Assembly (NCBI GenBank): GCA_022402565.1
Contig: JAKRSC010000022.1
Coordinates: 1 to 64,000 of the forward strand
Direction of reading: 5' to 3'
Length of the DNA stretch: 64,000 nucleotides
DNA from: Hydrotalea sp.
Lineage (GTDB): Bacteria; Bacteroidota; Bacteroidia; Chitinophagales; Chitinophagaceae
The notes beneath the pieces are model-generated. The model saw only the letters and a list, made by a program, of their open reading frames with translations. It did not search any database and was not told where the DNA came from. Of the stretch, positions 8,840-18,822 are shown piece after piece (the first letter of the stretch is position 1; every line of letters starts with the position of its first letter). A program made the position numbers and the translations under genes.

Positions 8840-10834
8840 ATGCTCAATGTAAAAAAACAACACCCTTTGAAGACAATTTGGTATGTAAGTATTTGTGTTC
8901 TCATACTTTCATGTCAGAAACTATTAGAGCCTCCTCCAAAATACCAAAAGCAACTTCCTGAATCAACTATCTCAATAAAAGACCTAAAAGCTAGACACAT
9001 ACCTGGGCAAATAGTAGAGATAACAGAAAACGAAACCATTAAAGGTATCATTATTGCTGATGACAGATCAGGAAGTCTTTTTAAAACTATTATTATTGAT
9101 GATGGTACGGCAGCTATTCCAATTAGAATAGACCAGAACAACTTATTCAATTTATATCCAATAGGAAGAGAAATTGGGGTTGAATTAAAAGGTTTATACT
9201 TAGGTGATGTTTCAAGATGGATTCAATTGGGCTCAGGAATAGTTTCTTCGGAAAACGATAGAATTGAAATTGGACCAATACCTACCACTGTTGCAGATAA
9301 AATTATTCAAAGAGGAGGTTTAAAGCCACACATAAAACCGATAACAATTCAATTCAATCAAATACATGATTCTTTACAAAGTAGGCTCATTGAAATAAGA
9401 GAGGTAGAATTTCAACCACAAGACACCTTAAGAACATGGGCAAACGTTGCAACAAGACAAAGTATGAATAGAACTTTGGTGAATTGTCAAGGACAAACAT
9501 TGGTTGTAAGAACCAGCGCCTTCGCTAAATTTGCAGGAGAAAAAACACCAACTGGACACGGGTCTATAAGAGGTATATATACAGTTTTCAATCAGACCAA
9601 TCAATTATTAATTCGAGATAATCATCCGGATGAAATTCAACTCACGCAATCCAGGTGTGGCTTTGGAACTCCAATTAAATTGAACTACGATTCGATTGTA
9701 CAGAACAACCAACAAAACTTATGGAATTTACCTAATAACAGTTTCATTATTGGAAAAGTAATTAGCGACAGGTTACAAAGAAATATTCCTTCACGTGAAT
9801 TGGTTATACAAAATAATACCGGACAAGGCCTTTGGCTTCGCTTTAATAGCGACCATAATTTTTTGTTAGGAGATAGCATTGAAATTGGATTAACAGGTGC
9901 TCAACTCATCCGACAAGGTAACCAACCAATCATTCAAAATATTTTACTCCAAAGAGCCAAAAAACTGGGAAATGCAACAACTTTTATTGCCTCGCAAATT
10001 GATATCGAATATTTACTAGCAAACGCACATACATTTCAGAGTAGACTTATTCAGCTAGAGCAATTAAGATTTAATGGTGCGAATAACGCCAACTGGGGTG
10101 GTAGTATTTCGTTTATGGACACACAAGGAAATTCAATTATTCACCAAACTAGAACTGGCACTTCAGGAGCAAGTTTTGCTAATCAGCGAGTGCCAAGAAG
10201 TATTAAAAGACTAACAGCAATTGTTTCAAATACAGATCGTGTACAAATACATATCAGAAATTTACAGGATCTGCAAACAAGTGAAGGAACTATAGCTCCT
10301 CCCCCCACCCCCCTCCTTCAACAAAACTTTGAACAAACAACAGGATCGGGCACTCTACAAATTAGCGGATGGACTAATAGCACACAAAAAGGCAACAGAA
10401 CCTTTAGTAGCGCTCAATTCAGTAATAATCGCTTTGCTCAAATAACAGCATTTAACAGTAATCAGCCAGAAGTAACCACCTGGCTCATTAGCCCCCCCAT
10501 TCAAATACCTTCCTCAGGAAATGCATTCCTACAGTTTGAAACACAACAAGGATTTGTTAGTGCACAACCAACACGACTAAGGGTATTTATATCATCGAAC
10601 TACAGCGGACAGGGACCAGCATGGGCTGCGGGTGTTATATGGCAAGAGTTAACCAATATAACCTTATCGCCAGGACAAACTAATGGATATCCAAATCTGT
10701 TTACTGCATCTGGACCAATATCTTTAAATGCATACAGAGGTAATATTCATATAGCTTGGCGTTTTGAAGGCGGAGATCCCGGAAGAACTGCCACTTGGAG
10801 AATAGATAATATTCAGGTGATTCATCAACCATAG
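8840..10834 (+). CDS. DUF5689 surface lipoprotein with C-terminal anchor-J-like domain
   Basis: A 664 aa lipoprotein; the signal peptide ends in LILSCQ (lipobox LSC, Cys ~24). The DUF5689 region (~residues 38-280) contains GIIIADDRSGSLFKTIIIDDG and IGREIGVELKGLYLGD, with OB-fold-like repeats up to ~480. A Pro-rich linker (APPPTP) leads to a ~170 residue beta-sandwich of the choice-of-anchor-J kind (LLQQNFE...GW, then WLISPPI and the final WRIDNI). It is probably surface exposed and partners the preceding receptor, like SusD-type proteins, although it is not a SusD homologue. Pairing of DUF5689 with nucleases is established; substrate binding is inferred. Confidence 0.8.
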   Translation: MLNVKKQHPLKTIWYVSICVLILSCQKLLEPPPKYQKQLPESTISIKDLKARHIPGQIVEITENETIKGIIIADDRSGSLFKTIIIDDGTAAIPIRIDQNNLFNLYPIGREIGVELKGLYLGDVSRWIQLGSGIVSSENDRIEIGPIPTTVADKIIQRGGLKPHIKPITIQFNQIHDSLQSRLIEIREVEFQPQDTLRTWANVATRQSMNRTLVNCQGQTLVVRTSAFAKFAGEKTPTGHGSIRGIYTVFNQTNQLLIRDNHPDEIQLTQSRCGFGTPIKLNYDSIVQNNQQNLWNLPNNSFIIGKVISDRLQRNIPSRELVIQNNTGQGLWLRFNSDHNFLLGDSIEIGLTGAQLIRQGNQPIIQNILLQRAKKLGNATTFIASQIDIEYLLANAHTFQSRLIQLEQLRFNGANNANWGGSISFMDTQGNSIIHQTRTGTSGASFANQRVPRSIKRLTAIVSNTDRVQIHIRNLQDLQTSEGTIAPPPTPLLQQNFEQTTGSGTLQISGWTNSTQKGNRTFSSAQFSNNRFAQITAFNSNQPEVTTWLISPPIQIPSSGNAFLQFETQQGFVSAQPTRLRVFISSNYSGQGPAWAAGVIWQELTNITLSPGQTNGYPNLFTASGPISLNAYRGNIHIAWRFEGGDPGRTATWRIDNIQVIHQP

Positions 10835-10905
10835 GTTGTAAGAACACTTGGGTTTTATGAATTTACTTATAGAGTATTACCTACCTTAGCAAAAATTTAA
10901 AAACT

Positions 10906-11349
10906 ATGGCAACAGGTTTATTACATCTACATAATGCCCTAAGATGGGTGATCTTATTGCTTCTCTTAGTAAATATTATTCGCTTGTTAATTGGTCAAAA
11001 AGGACTGCTATGGAGTAAACTACTACTCATTAGTTCTCACATCACCCTTTTACTTGGATTGTACCAATGGTATTTCAGCGAAAAAGTGGGTGTGAAACTT
11101 TTTATGGAAACAATGGGGTCTTTTGGCAATATTATGAAGGATAGCTTTGCTAGATATTGGGCAATAGAGCACTTAACAGGCATGCTTGCAGCAATTATTA
11201 TTATCACTGTTGGACATGTAAGTTTGAAAAAAGGTGCAAATACCAAACGTGTTGCAGGATTTTATATTACTGCACTCATCCTCATCCTTATCATGATTCC
11301 TTGGCCGTTTAGAGAAATGGTCGGAAGACCTTGGTTTCCTGGTATGTAA
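10906..11349 (+). CDS. Four-helix membrane protein, possible cytochrome b-like
   Basis: A 147 aa integral membrane protein with four hydrophobic segments. A His lies in or next to each helix (LHLHNALRW, SSHITLLLG, AIEHLTGM, TVGHVSLKK), a pattern that could coordinate heme as in b-type cytochromes. The homologous Bacteroidota proteins are often annotated as cytochrome b, but biochemical proof is not known to me. It stands alone between the DUF5689 gene and a strong GC-rich terminator. Confidence 0.55.
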   Translation: MATGLLHLHNALRWVILLLLLVNIIRLLIGQKGLLWSKLLLISSHITLLLGLYQWYFSEKVGVKLFMETMGSFGNIMKDSFARYWAIEHLTGMLAAIIIITVGHVSLKKGANTKRVAGFYITALILILIMIPWPFREMVGRPWFPGM

Positions 11350-11356
11350 CTTTTAC

Positions 11357-11379
11357 GCGGCTCTTCGAGCCGCTTTTTT
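11357..11379 (+). terminator. Intrinsic terminator after the membrane protein gene
   Basis: Seven-bp stem GCGGCTC / GAGCCGC, 3 nt loop and six T residues, only a few bases after the stop codon. Confidence 0.9.
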
Positions 11380-11386
11380 ATTTTTG
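11379..11386 (+). promoter_or_regulatory. Candidate -7 promoter element
   Basis: TATTTTTG, a match to TAnnTTTG, overlapping the T-run of the preceding terminator. It lies 13 bp before ATG 11400, which gives a very short leader for the next gene. Confidence 0.5.
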
Positions 11387-11399
11387 CAACAAGTATACA

Positions 11400-11840
11400 A
11401 TGAGGTTTACAATCAAAAATATATTCCTATTAAAGTTGATTAGCTGTTGCTGTATCCTCTTCTCTTTATCAGCAGCAAATGGACAGTCCATTCAAATTAA
11501 AACAAACGCCCCTAAGATTTTAAAACCAGGCGATAAATGGGAGATGAAAGTAATGCTGAACGCTCCTCAGAACAAAAAAGATATGACTGGCACTATGATG
11601 CTTGAACTAAAAGATGCCAAAAGCAAAACCTCTATTGATGGATGGGCAATGAATGTCTTTCCCTTTCAGTATTTCACTATTGAACCACAACAAACATTTA
11701 CTGGACTTTTCCCTTTTCAAATTCCTCATTCATTTAGCGGATCTGTTCATTTTAAAATATTAGTCAAACAATCAAACAAAATAGATAGCACAGAGGGCAT
11801 CATTCAAGTTAAATCAATCACACCAAGAAAAAAGTCATGA
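11400..11840 (+). CDS. Exported protein of unknown function
   Basis: A 146 aa protein. The chosen ATG gives a typical signal peptide (MRFTIKNIFLLKLISCCCIL..., cleavage near NGQ at ~28); the longer frame starting at 11331 would begin inside the previous gene. The mature part is a single all-beta domain of immunoglobulin-like character with paired strands (KPGDKWEMKVML, GTMMLELKD, FTGLFPFQIPHSFSG). It overlaps the FAD oxidoreductase by four bases (ATGA), so the two are translationally coupled. Function unknown. Confidence 0.6.
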   Translation: MRFTIKNIFLLKLISCCCILFSLSAANGQSIQIKTNAPKILKPGDKWEMKVMLNAPQNKKDMTGTMMLELKDAKSKTSIDGWAMNVFPFQYFTIEPQQTFTGLFPFQIPHSFSGSVHFKILVKQSNKIDSTEGIIQVKSITPRKKS

Positions 11841-12901
11841 GGCAGGTTGAATGTATCGTTGTTGGACAAGGGATAGCAGGCACCATAATGAGTTATCATC
11901 TATGGAAATACAAGATTAATCACATACTAATAGATCAATCGCTTCAGCATGTAAGCAGCTCACGTGTAGCTAGTGGCGTAATAAATCCTTTAACTGGGCG
12001 AAAAAGAATACGCACATGGATGGCAGATGAGCTTTTCCCGTATGCAAAAGAAATGTACCAATCAATAGAAAAAGTGCTAGGCACTCATTTTTTTGAAGAA
12101 AAAGATATTATCAGTTTTCCGCCTAATCCAGACATGGTTCTTAATTATGAAAATAGAATTGCAAGTGGAGAAAGTTTTCTTCATAACGACAATGCCGAAC
12201 AATGGCAACATTACTTCAATATTGCATTTGGCACAAAAAGAACCAGCTCATCTTTCTGGCTCCATTTAGAAACTTTTCTAAATGATTGGAGAGCGTTCGC
12301 AATAAAACACAATTTTTTTAAAGAGGAAACTTTCAATTTTGAGGAAATTAACTCAACTAATGATGGAGTAACATACAAAGATATTTCTGCAAAATACCTG
12401 GTATTATGCACAGGCATAAAAGCCATGAATCAGCCAAAGTTTGAGTCCCTTCCCTTTTCTCCAAATAAAGGAGAAGTGCTCATTCTGAAAATTCCAAGTT
12501 TACCAACAACACATATTTTCAAAGGAGCATTTACACTTGTTCCAATTAAAAATGAACATTGGTGGCTGGGGTCTAACTATGATAACCATTTTAAAGACGA
12601 GAAACCAACCATAGAATTTAAAAACAAAGCGCTTCAATACTTACAAAGTTGGTTGAAGCTTCCTTATACTCTGCTTGATCATAAGGCCGCTGTTCGTCCG
12701 GCAACAGTAGAGAGAAGACCATTTATAGGATTCCATCCCACTCATCCAAGATGGGTCATTTTCAACGGTATGGGAACCAAGGCATGCTCGCTCGCACCCT
12801 ATTTTGCCAATCAGCTAACCCTCGCAATTCTTCACGGAACAAGCATTTTGCCTGAAGTAGACATTCGACGTTTCCATAAAATTTTAATGAGCAATTCCTA
12901 A
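11837..12901 (+). CDS. FAD-dependent oxidoreductase (DAO family)
   Basis: A 354 aa flavoprotein of the D-amino-acid oxidase/glycine oxidase type. The N-terminal Rossmann motif is VVGQGIAGTIMSYHL (GxGxxG, residues 8-13), followed by a conserved ASGVINPLTGRKRIR segment (~45-60). The C-terminal FAD-closing region includes VRPATVERRPFIGFHP and NGMGTKACSLAPYFA. Known relatives oxidise amines or amino acids, and the ASGVxNPxxG motif also occurs in the MnmC oxidoreductase domain; the substrate cannot be told from sequence. No signal peptide, so cytoplasmic. Confidence 0.8.
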   Translation: MRQVECIVVGQGIAGTIMSYHLWKYKINHILIDQSLQHVSSSRVASGVINPLTGRKRIRTWMADELFPYAKEMYQSIEKVLGTHFFEEKDIISFPPNPDMVLNYENRIASGESFLHNDNAEQWQHYFNIAFGTKRTSSSFWLHLETFLNDWRAFAIKHNFFKEETFNFEEINSTNDGVTYKDISAKYLVLCTGIKAMNQPKFESLPFSPNKGEVLILKIPSLPTTHIFKGAFTLVPIKNEHWWLGSNYDNHFKDEKPTIEFKNKALQYLQSWLKLPYTLLDHKAAVRPATVERRPFIGFHPTHPRWVIFNGMGTKACSLAPYFANQLTLAILHGTSILPEVDIRRFHKILMSNS

Positions 12902-12949
12902 CAAAAAATTAATATTGCATATTATTTATCAACCAGCCTTACTAATCTA

Positions 12950-13423
12950 ATGGCAAAGCCTCCCTCAATTGCTTCAGCAGAACAAGAACCACAGCAAGCC
13001 ACCCTACGGGTTTTGAGTATCAATGAGGATTTCGAGAGATATAGTATTCCATTGAAATTCAGGAAGATGGAAAATCTTCACATTGTATTTTGGCTCTTTA
13101 AAGACCTTGCTTGGTGCATGGGATTACAATGGTTGGGCATGATTATGATAGTTCCAACATTTGTAATTTCTGTTATAATTGCCTACAGAACCAGGCAATT
13201 CATGTCTGAATTGGCACACAACCTAGCTATTTCACTATGGATAGGGGCCAATAGCTATTGGATGATATCTGAGTTTCTTCATTTCGACCACATTGCAATC
13301 ATAGGAACTGCAATTACGTATAAACACCTTGCAATTATTCCTTTTGTAGGAGGCATGCTCATCTTAGCCTATTACTACCTATATTGGAGACCTAGGCATA
13401 AAGAGCTGCCTACAACCATGTAA
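12950..13423 (+). CDS. Inner-membrane protein of unknown function
   Basis: A 157 aa protein. A polar ~45 residue N-terminus precedes two strongly hydrophobic hairpins (WLGMIMIVPTFVISVII, ~61-77, and later segments near 95-110 and 120-140). The C-terminus is basic (YWRPRHKELPTTM). No recognised family. It lies 48 bp after the oxidoreductase and before the aspS leader. Confidence 0.6.
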   Translation: MAKPPSIASAEQEPQQATLRVLSINEDFERYSIPLKFRKMENLHIVFWLFKDLAWCMGLQWLGMIMIVPTFVISVIIAYRTRQFMSELAHNLAISLWIGANSYWMISEFLHFDHIAIIGTAITYKHLAIIPFVGGMLILAYYYLYWRPRHKELPTTM

Positions 13424-13440
13424 GCATCCCAACGAACTTG

Positions 13441-13475
13441 TATATTTGCAGCCCGCTTCGGCGGGCTTATTTTTT
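13441..13475 (+). promoter_or_regulatory. aspS promoter -7 box with start-proximal hairpin
   Basis: TATATTTG at 13441-13448 is a perfect -7 element; the -33 TTG is not well matched. Directly after it comes AGCCCGC-TTCG-GCGGGCT (13450-13467) followed by a T-rich run. The hairpin could be the terminator of the upstream gene overlapping the promoter, or a structured 5' end on the aspS mRNA; position alone cannot decide. Confidence 0.6.
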
Positions 13476-13495
13476 ACCTTCTGAACCTAATTATT

Positions 13496-15322
13496 ATGTT
13501 TCGCACGCATACTTGTGGTGAACTCAATCTCGAACATCAAAACCTAGAAGTTACACTAGCCGGCTGGGTACAAACCATCCGTAAGTTTGGCGCCATCACA
13601 TTTGTAGATCTAAGAGATCGCTATGGTATTACACAGCTTTTATTTGGAGAATCATTGCAAGCGCAATTAGACCAACAACCACTCGGTAGAGAATTTGTTC
13701 TACAGGCAAAAGGAACTGTTCAAGAAAGGAGTAATAAAAATTTACATATTCCAACTGGAGCAATTGAAATCATTGTGAGCAGCTTTGAAATATTGAACTC
13801 ATCTGTAGTTCCTCCTTTTACCATTCAAGATGATACAGATGGTGGGGATGATTTAAGAATGAAGTATCGTTACTTAGATCTTAGAAGAAATGCTGTTAAG
13901 AAAAATATTGAACTCCGCTATGCAGTTAACAGAAGTGCAAGAACCTATTTGCATGAACAAGGCTTTATGGATATTGAAACGCCTTTCCTAATTAAATCTA
14001 CGCCAGAAGGAGCAAGAGATTTTGTAGTTCCAAGCAGAATGAACCCAGGCGAGTTTTATGCGCTACCTCAAAGTCCTCAAACTTTCAAGCAACTTTTGAT
14101 GGTAAGCGGATATGATCGCTATTATCAGATTGTAAAGTGTTTCCGTGATGAAGACCTTCGTGCAGACCGTCAACCTGAATTCACACAAATTGATTGTGAA
14201 ATGAGTTTTGTTGAGCAGGAAGATATCTTGAATATGTTTGAAGGCTTAGTTAAAAGAGTCTTTGCCGATGTAAAGGGGATAAACTATGCAGAGACCGTTC
14301 AAAGAATGAGTTGGGAAGATGCTATGTGGACTTACGGTAATGATAAACCAGATATTAGATTTGGCATGACTATCACTAACCTTAAGTATCCTCAACACAC
14401 TTTCCCCAATAGAGCAAATCTTGCAACACTTATTCAAGAGGCAGGCTTTAAAGTATTTGATGATGCTGAATCTGTTTTGGCGATTGCTGTTCCGAATGCT
14501 GCCGAGTATTCAAGAAAACAAACCGATGAATTAACGGATTGGGTAAAACGTCCGCAGATTGGCATGCAAGGAATGGCGTTTATTAAATGTTTACCAGAAG
14601 GATTCAAGAGTAGCATTGATAAATTCTATAGTGCTGAAAAATTAGCAGCCATTGCAGAAGCCTGCGATGCAAAAACAGGCGACCTTATACTAATCTTAGC
14701 TGGAAAAGAAGAAAGAACTAGAAAAGCCATTAGTGAATTACGCTTAGAAATGGGGAAGCGATTAGGACTCAGAAAAGAAAATGAATTTAAATTATTATGG
14801 GTGCTTGACTTCCCACTCTTTGAATATGATTCTGATGAAAACAGATGGGTAGCAAGACACCATCCATTCACTTCGCCCAAGCCATCGGATATTCCTACCA
14901 TGATTGACAACTCTCCTAAAATTGAAAATGCTGATAAATATTTGGAACATCCCTATGCGCAAATTAAAGCCAACGCATACGATCTTGTGTTAAATGGAAA
15001 TGAAATTGGTGGCGGATCAATTAGAATTTATCAGCGTGCTTTGCAAGAAAAAATGTTTGAAGCACTTGGCATGGATCAAGAAGAGCAAGCTCACAAATTT
15101 GGTTTCTTATTGGGAGCCTTTGAATATGGAGCTCCTCCTCATGGCGGTATTGCATTTGGATTTGATAGATTATGCGCCATCTTAGGCGGCAGTGAAAGCA
15201 TAAGAGATTTTATAGCATTCCCTAAAAATAATAGTGGAAGAGATGTAATGCTAGATGCACCTGCTTCTATCGACGAAAAGCAGTTCAAAGAATTGCATAT
15301 TCAATTGAAAAAAGAATCATAA
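13496..15322 (+). CDS. aspS: Aspartyl-tRNA synthetase
   Basis: A 608 aa class II synthetase that charges tRNA-Asp. It has an N-terminal OB anticodon domain ([11 protein letters not shown]... [21 protein letters not shown]), motif 2 [18 protein letters not shown] (~220-237), the bacterial GAD insertion (~290-420), and motif 3 GIAFGFDRL (~550). Its length and insertion domain fit the bacterial type. The ATG at 13496 gives the conserved start. A membrane protein gene follows after 7 bp and may be co-transcribed. Confidence 0.97.
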   Translation: MFRTHTCGELNLEHQNLEVTLAGWVQTIRKFGAITFVDLRDRYGITQLLFGESLQAQLDQQPLGREFVLQAKGTVQERSNKNLHIPTGAIEIIVSSFEILNSSVVPPFTIQDDTDGGDDLRMKYRYLDLRRNAVKKNIELRYAVNRSARTYLHEQGFMDIETPFLIKSTPEGARDFVVPSRMNPGEFYALPQSPQTFKQLLMVSGYDRYYQIVKCFRDEDLRADRQPEFTQIDCEMSFVEQEDILNMFEGLVKRVFADVKGINYAETVQRMSWEDAMWTYGNDKPDIRFGMTITNLKYPQHTFPNRANLATLIQEAGFKVFDDAESVLAIAVPNAAEYSRKQTDELTDWVKRPQIGMQGMAFIKCLPEGFKSSIDKFYSAEKLAAIAEACDAKTGDLILILAGKEERTRKAISELRLEMGKRLGLRKENEFKLLWVLDFPLFEYDSDENRWVARHHPFTSPKPSDIPTMIDNSPKIENADKYLEHPYAQIKANAYDLVLNGNEIGGGSIRIYQRALQEKMFEALGMDQEEQAHKFGFLLGAFEYGAPPHGGIAFGFDRLCAILGGSESIRDFIAFPKNNSGRDVMLDAPASIDEKQFKELHIQLKKES

Positions 15323-15329
15323 CATAACT

Positions 15330-15836
15330 ATGACACTCTATAAAATTTTATCCTACATATTACTGCCAATTGCAGCATTACTTGGATTTTTAGGACTAAT
15401 AGCTCTGCTTATTGCAATTAGTCAACCAGCTCTTCTGTTGGGTGTTTTCATGCTAGTATGTGTAGCTATTTATACATACACTAGTTTTTACTTCTTACAG
15501 AACGGAATTATTGCGCAAAGAAAATGCAAACCATCCCTCAAAGATTGGATTAAGGTAAACGCGTATGTTTCAATTGCGTTTGGTGTGCTTTCTGTTGTAC
15601 AATCAATTGGATTGCTTACGAATCCAGTTGCAATCCAACAAGTGATTGAACAATCTGCTGAAATGCAAAATCAAATGTCGGGCACTTCTACCCCAACCGA
15701 TCTATTGCAAAAAACAACCCAGTGGCTGCTCATAATAATGGGCATTACTGGTGTTATTCTGATTGCGCATACATTTCTAACTTTCAGCTACCTTAAAAAA
15801 TTCAGTTCTACATTTGAGCAGCCTTCGAGCAGCTAG
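15330..15836 (+). CDS. Four-helix membrane protein, unknown
   Basis: A 168 aa protein with four predicted membrane helices (starting ILSYILLPIAALLGFLGLIA). A Gln/Ser-rich loop lies between helices 3 and 4 (QQVIEQSAEMQNQMSGTSTP). Related small Bacteroidota membrane proteins have no assigned function. It lies 7 bp after aspS and 20 bp before rarA on the same strand, so it is probably in one transcript. Confidence 0.6.
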   Translation: MTLYKILSYILLPIAALLGFLGLIALLIAISQPALLLGVFMLVCVAIYTYTSFYFLQNGIIAQRKCKPSLKDWIKVNAYVSIAFGVLSVVQSIGLLTNPVAIQQVIEQSAEMQNQMSGTSTPTDLLQKTTQWLLIIMGITGVILIAHTFLTFSYLKKFSSTFEQPSSS

Positions 15837-15856
15837 CAATTTTGTACCTTCATGAT

Positions 15857-17128
15857 ATGAGTGAACTAGTTGCACCACTTGCAGAAAGAATGCGTCCAAA
15901 GCGACTGGAAGATGTAATTGGACAAGAACATATTACTGGAAATGGCAGCATCCTACAAAGTGCATTAGCATCCAAATTAGTCCCCAGCATGATTTTCTGG
16001 GGTCCACCAGGAGTAGGCAAAACTACCCTCGCACAAATTGTAGCACAAGAAGCCGGACTTCCATTTTTTCAGTTGAGTGCAATTAATAGTGGTGTAAAAG
16101 AAATTCGTGAAGTCATAGAGCTCTCAAAAAAACAATCAAAGACTGTTGTTTTCATAGATGAGATTCATCGGTTTAATAAATCACAACAAGATGCACTCTT
16201 ACAAGCAGTTGAAAAGGGATGGATCATTTTAATTGGAGCCACAACTGAAAACCCTTCTTTTGAAGTAAATGCCGCCTTATTAAGTCGTTGTCAGGTATAT
16301 GTTTTGAAGCATCTTGAAACAGATGATTTAATCAAACTAATTCAAAAAGTGCTTGATCAAGATATAATCCTTTCTACCTATCAATTAAAGTTAAAAGAAC
16401 ATGAAGCAATTTTATCAATTGCCTCTGGAGATGGCAGGAAACTGTTGAATCTAGTTGAATTAGTAGCGCAGTATGCATATGCTAATGGAATCCCTGAAAT
16501 CACGAATGATATAGTCTTAAAAGTTGCACAGCAAAAAATTGCTATTTATGACAAGCAGGGAGAGCAACATTATGATATCATCTCAGCATTCATAAAATCT
16601 GTTAGAGGAAGTGACCCTAATGGAGCAATTTATTGGCTGGCACGAATGATTGAAGGAGGAGAGAATATTCGATTCATTGCACGAAGAATGATTATTCTAG
16701 CAAGTGAAGATATAGGCAATGCAAATCCCAATGCACTATTATTAGCTAATAGTTGTTTTGAAGCTGTTGATAAAATTGGACTACCCGAAGCAAGAATCAT
16801 ACTTGCACAATGCGCTACCTATCTCGCTGCTTCACCAAAAAGCAATGCATCGTATTTAGCAATAGATTATGCGCTTGATACTATCCGAAAAAATGGACAA
16901 GCATCTGTTCCGCTTCACCTGCGCAATGCCCCAACTAACTTTATGAAGAACTTGGATTATGGTAAGAATTATCAATACAGCCACGATGGCCCAGGTAATT
17001 TTATAGAACAAGAATATTTACCTGACGAACTACGTGGTACTAAGTTTTATGAACCCGGTAATAGTGCAAGAGAACAGGAAATCAAGAAGTTTTTAAAAGA
17101 CAGGTGGAAAAATAAATATGGATACTAA
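15857..17128 (+). CDS. rarA: Replication-associated recombination protein A (RarA/MgsA AAA+ ATPase)
   Basis: A 423 aa clamp-loader-like AAA+ ATPase acting at stalled forks. The N-terminus is typical (PLAERMRPKRLEDVIGQEH), with Walker A GPPGVGKTT (~50-58), Walker B VFIDEIHRFNKSQQDALL (~97-114), sensor 1 IGATTENPSFEVN, and the MgsA C-terminal region (GSDPNGAIYWLARMIEGGE, ASEDIGNANPNAL). I start at ATG 15857 rather than the upstream TTG at 15842 because it gives the normal family N-terminus. Confidence 0.95.
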   Translation: MSELVAPLAERMRPKRLEDVIGQEHITGNGSILQSALASKLVPSMIFWGPPGVGKTTLAQIVAQEAGLPFFQLSAINSGVKEIREVIELSKKQSKTVVFIDEIHRFNKSQQDALLQAVEKGWIILIGATTENPSFEVNAALLSRCQVYVLKHLETDDLIKLIQKVLDQDIILSTYQLKLKEHEAILSIASGDGRKLLNLVELVAQYAYANGIPEITNDIVLKVAQQKIAIYDKQGEQHYDIISAFIKSVRGSDPNGAIYWLARMIEGGENIRFIARRMIILASEDIGNANPNALLLANSCFEAVDKIGLPEARIILAQCATYLAASPKSNASYLAIDYALDTIRKNGQASVPLHLRNAPTNFMKNLDYGKNYQYSHDGPGNFIEQEYLPDELRGTKFYEPGNSAREQEIKKFLKDRWKNKYGY

Positions 17129-17154
17129 AATTTGCAAAGCATAAATTTTCAGCA

Positions 17155-18813
17155 ATGAATCAGAGATCTTCCGTTTTACTACTTTTCATCAGCATTTTCA
17201 TTCTATACTTTTTAGCGATTGATGTAGATACAATGGATATAGACGCTTCTCAATATGCATCTATGAGTTGCGAAATGAAAGAAAGTGGATCCTATCTACA
17301 GGTATACGAACAAGGAAGAGACTACCTCGATAAACCACCGTTTTTATTTTGGATAAATAGTATTTCAATGTCTATTCTTGGCGAGAATAATATAGCTTTT
17401 AAATTACCTTCTATTCTATTTGCAATCCTTGCTGTTTTTGCAACTTTTAAATTAGCTTCCCTTTTTTACGAAAGGGAAATAGCGATACTATCGGCACTCA
17501 TTCTTGCAAGTTCGCAAGCACTTTTTTTAATAACCAACGATATAAAAACTGACACCATCTTAATGGGCTGGGTCAGTATTGCTTTATGGCAACTAGCTAC
17601 CTGGACAACCTCTGGAAAAATTAAGCATTTGTATTGGGGAGCAGCAGCCATAGCTTTTGGTATGATGACAAAAGGACCCATTGCATTGATTGCACCTGCA
17701 CTGGCATTATCAGCTCATTTTATTTTAAAAAGAGATTTCAAAAAATTCATTGAACCTCATTATGTAGGAGCCATCGCATTTATGGCAATACTCCTGCTAC
17801 CTATGAGCATTGGCTTATACCAACAGTTCGACCAGCATCCTGAAAAATGGGTAAACGGCGAACAAAACGTTTCTGGCTTACGATTTTTTTATTGGACACA
17901 AAGCTTTGGAAGAATTACCGGCGAGAGCGTATGGCACGACCCTGTTCCATTTACATTTTTGCTGGAAAACTTAATGTGGGCATGGTTACCCTGGTCGCTA
18001 TTCTTTCTCGGATCAATTGTTTATTTGCTCTTTGATATTGTCAGAAAAAAATTCAGACTTGGAGCAAATGAAGAGTTTATCAGCGTAGGAGGATTCGTTC
18101 TTACATATTGTGCGTTGGGCATTTCAAGATTTCAACTTCCACATTACATTTATGTAGTTCTACCCTTGATTGCCATCATGACTGCCAGATTTGTATATGC
18201 ATTGTTTTGGGAAAACAAATATCCTCGAATTGCAAGAGTTATTTCTCTGATTCAAATGATTGTACTGATTATTCTAACTGCTATTCCATTTTTAATACTC
18301 ACGTTTACTTTCCCCACACAAAAGATTTGGCCATGGATGGCAGCTTTAATGCCTATTCTATTAATAGGCTTAGCTCTGAATCAACCAAACTGGCGACCAA
18401 AAATAATTGCAGTTTCGTTGGCGACTGTGATGGGAGTGAATATGTTCTTAAGTACTTGGTTCTATCCGAATTTGCTTCAATACCAGGCAAGCAATGAAGC
18501 AGGAAGATATCTGCTTGAACAAGGTTTTGATAAAAGTAAACTAGCCATGTTCCAATTTAAAGGAAGCGCATTTGGTATTCATTTCTATAGCAAAAGCATT
18601 ATTCCGCATATTAAAAATATTGACAGTATTCAATCAGGAATGATAGTGGTTACAGATATAGATGGCAGAGCTTTATTGGATAACAGCAATAAAATATATG
18701 AGTTGAAAAAAGAAGGTCTCGACTTCCATATATCTATGTTAACGCCTGAGTTTCTGAATAGAAAAAAAAGAGCACAAGAGCTGAAAAGATATTTTGTACT
18801 GGAGATGAAATAA
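17155..18813 (+). CDS. ArnT/PMT-type glycosyltransferase (GT39/GT83)
   Basis: A 552 aa membrane enzyme with about 10-12 hydrophobic segments. Its first periplasmic loop carries the conserved acidic site (DIDASQYASMSCEM, ~25-38) and the YLDKPPFLFW motif (~56-65) typical of ArnT-like transferases, which use polyprenyl-phosphate sugars to modify lipid A, proteins or other lipids. A second marker is NDIKTDTILMGW (~125). The neighbouring GT2 gene, converging from the other strand, may make the polyprenyl-phosphate sugar donor. The acceptor is unknown. Confidence 0.88.
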   Translation: MNQRSSVLLLFISIFILYFLAIDVDTMDIDASQYASMSCEMKESGSYLQVYEQGRDYLDKPPFLFWINSISMSILGENNIAFKLPSILFAILAVFATFKLASLFYEREIAILSALILASSQALFLITNDIKTDTILMGWVSIALWQLATWTTSGKIKHLYWGAAAIAFGMMTKGPIALIAPALALSAHFILKRDFKKFIEPHYVGAIAFMAILLLPMSIGLYQQFDQHPEKWVNGEQNVSGLRFFYWTQSFGRITGESVWHDPVPFTFLLENLMWAWLPWSLFFLGSIVYLLFDIVRKKFRLGANEEFISVGGFVLTYCALGISRFQLPHYIYVVLPLIAIMTARFVYALFWENKYPRIARVISLIQMIVLIILTAIPFLILTFTFPTQKIWPWMAALMPILLIGLALNQPNWRPKIIAVSLATVMGVNMFLSTWFYPNLLQYQASNEAGRYLLEQGFDKSKLAMFQFKGSAFGIHFYSKSIIPHIKNIDSIQSGMIVVTDIDGRALLDNSNKIYELKKEGLDFHISMLTPEFLNRKKRAQELKRYFVLEMK

Positions 18814-18822
18814 GTTGAGCAA

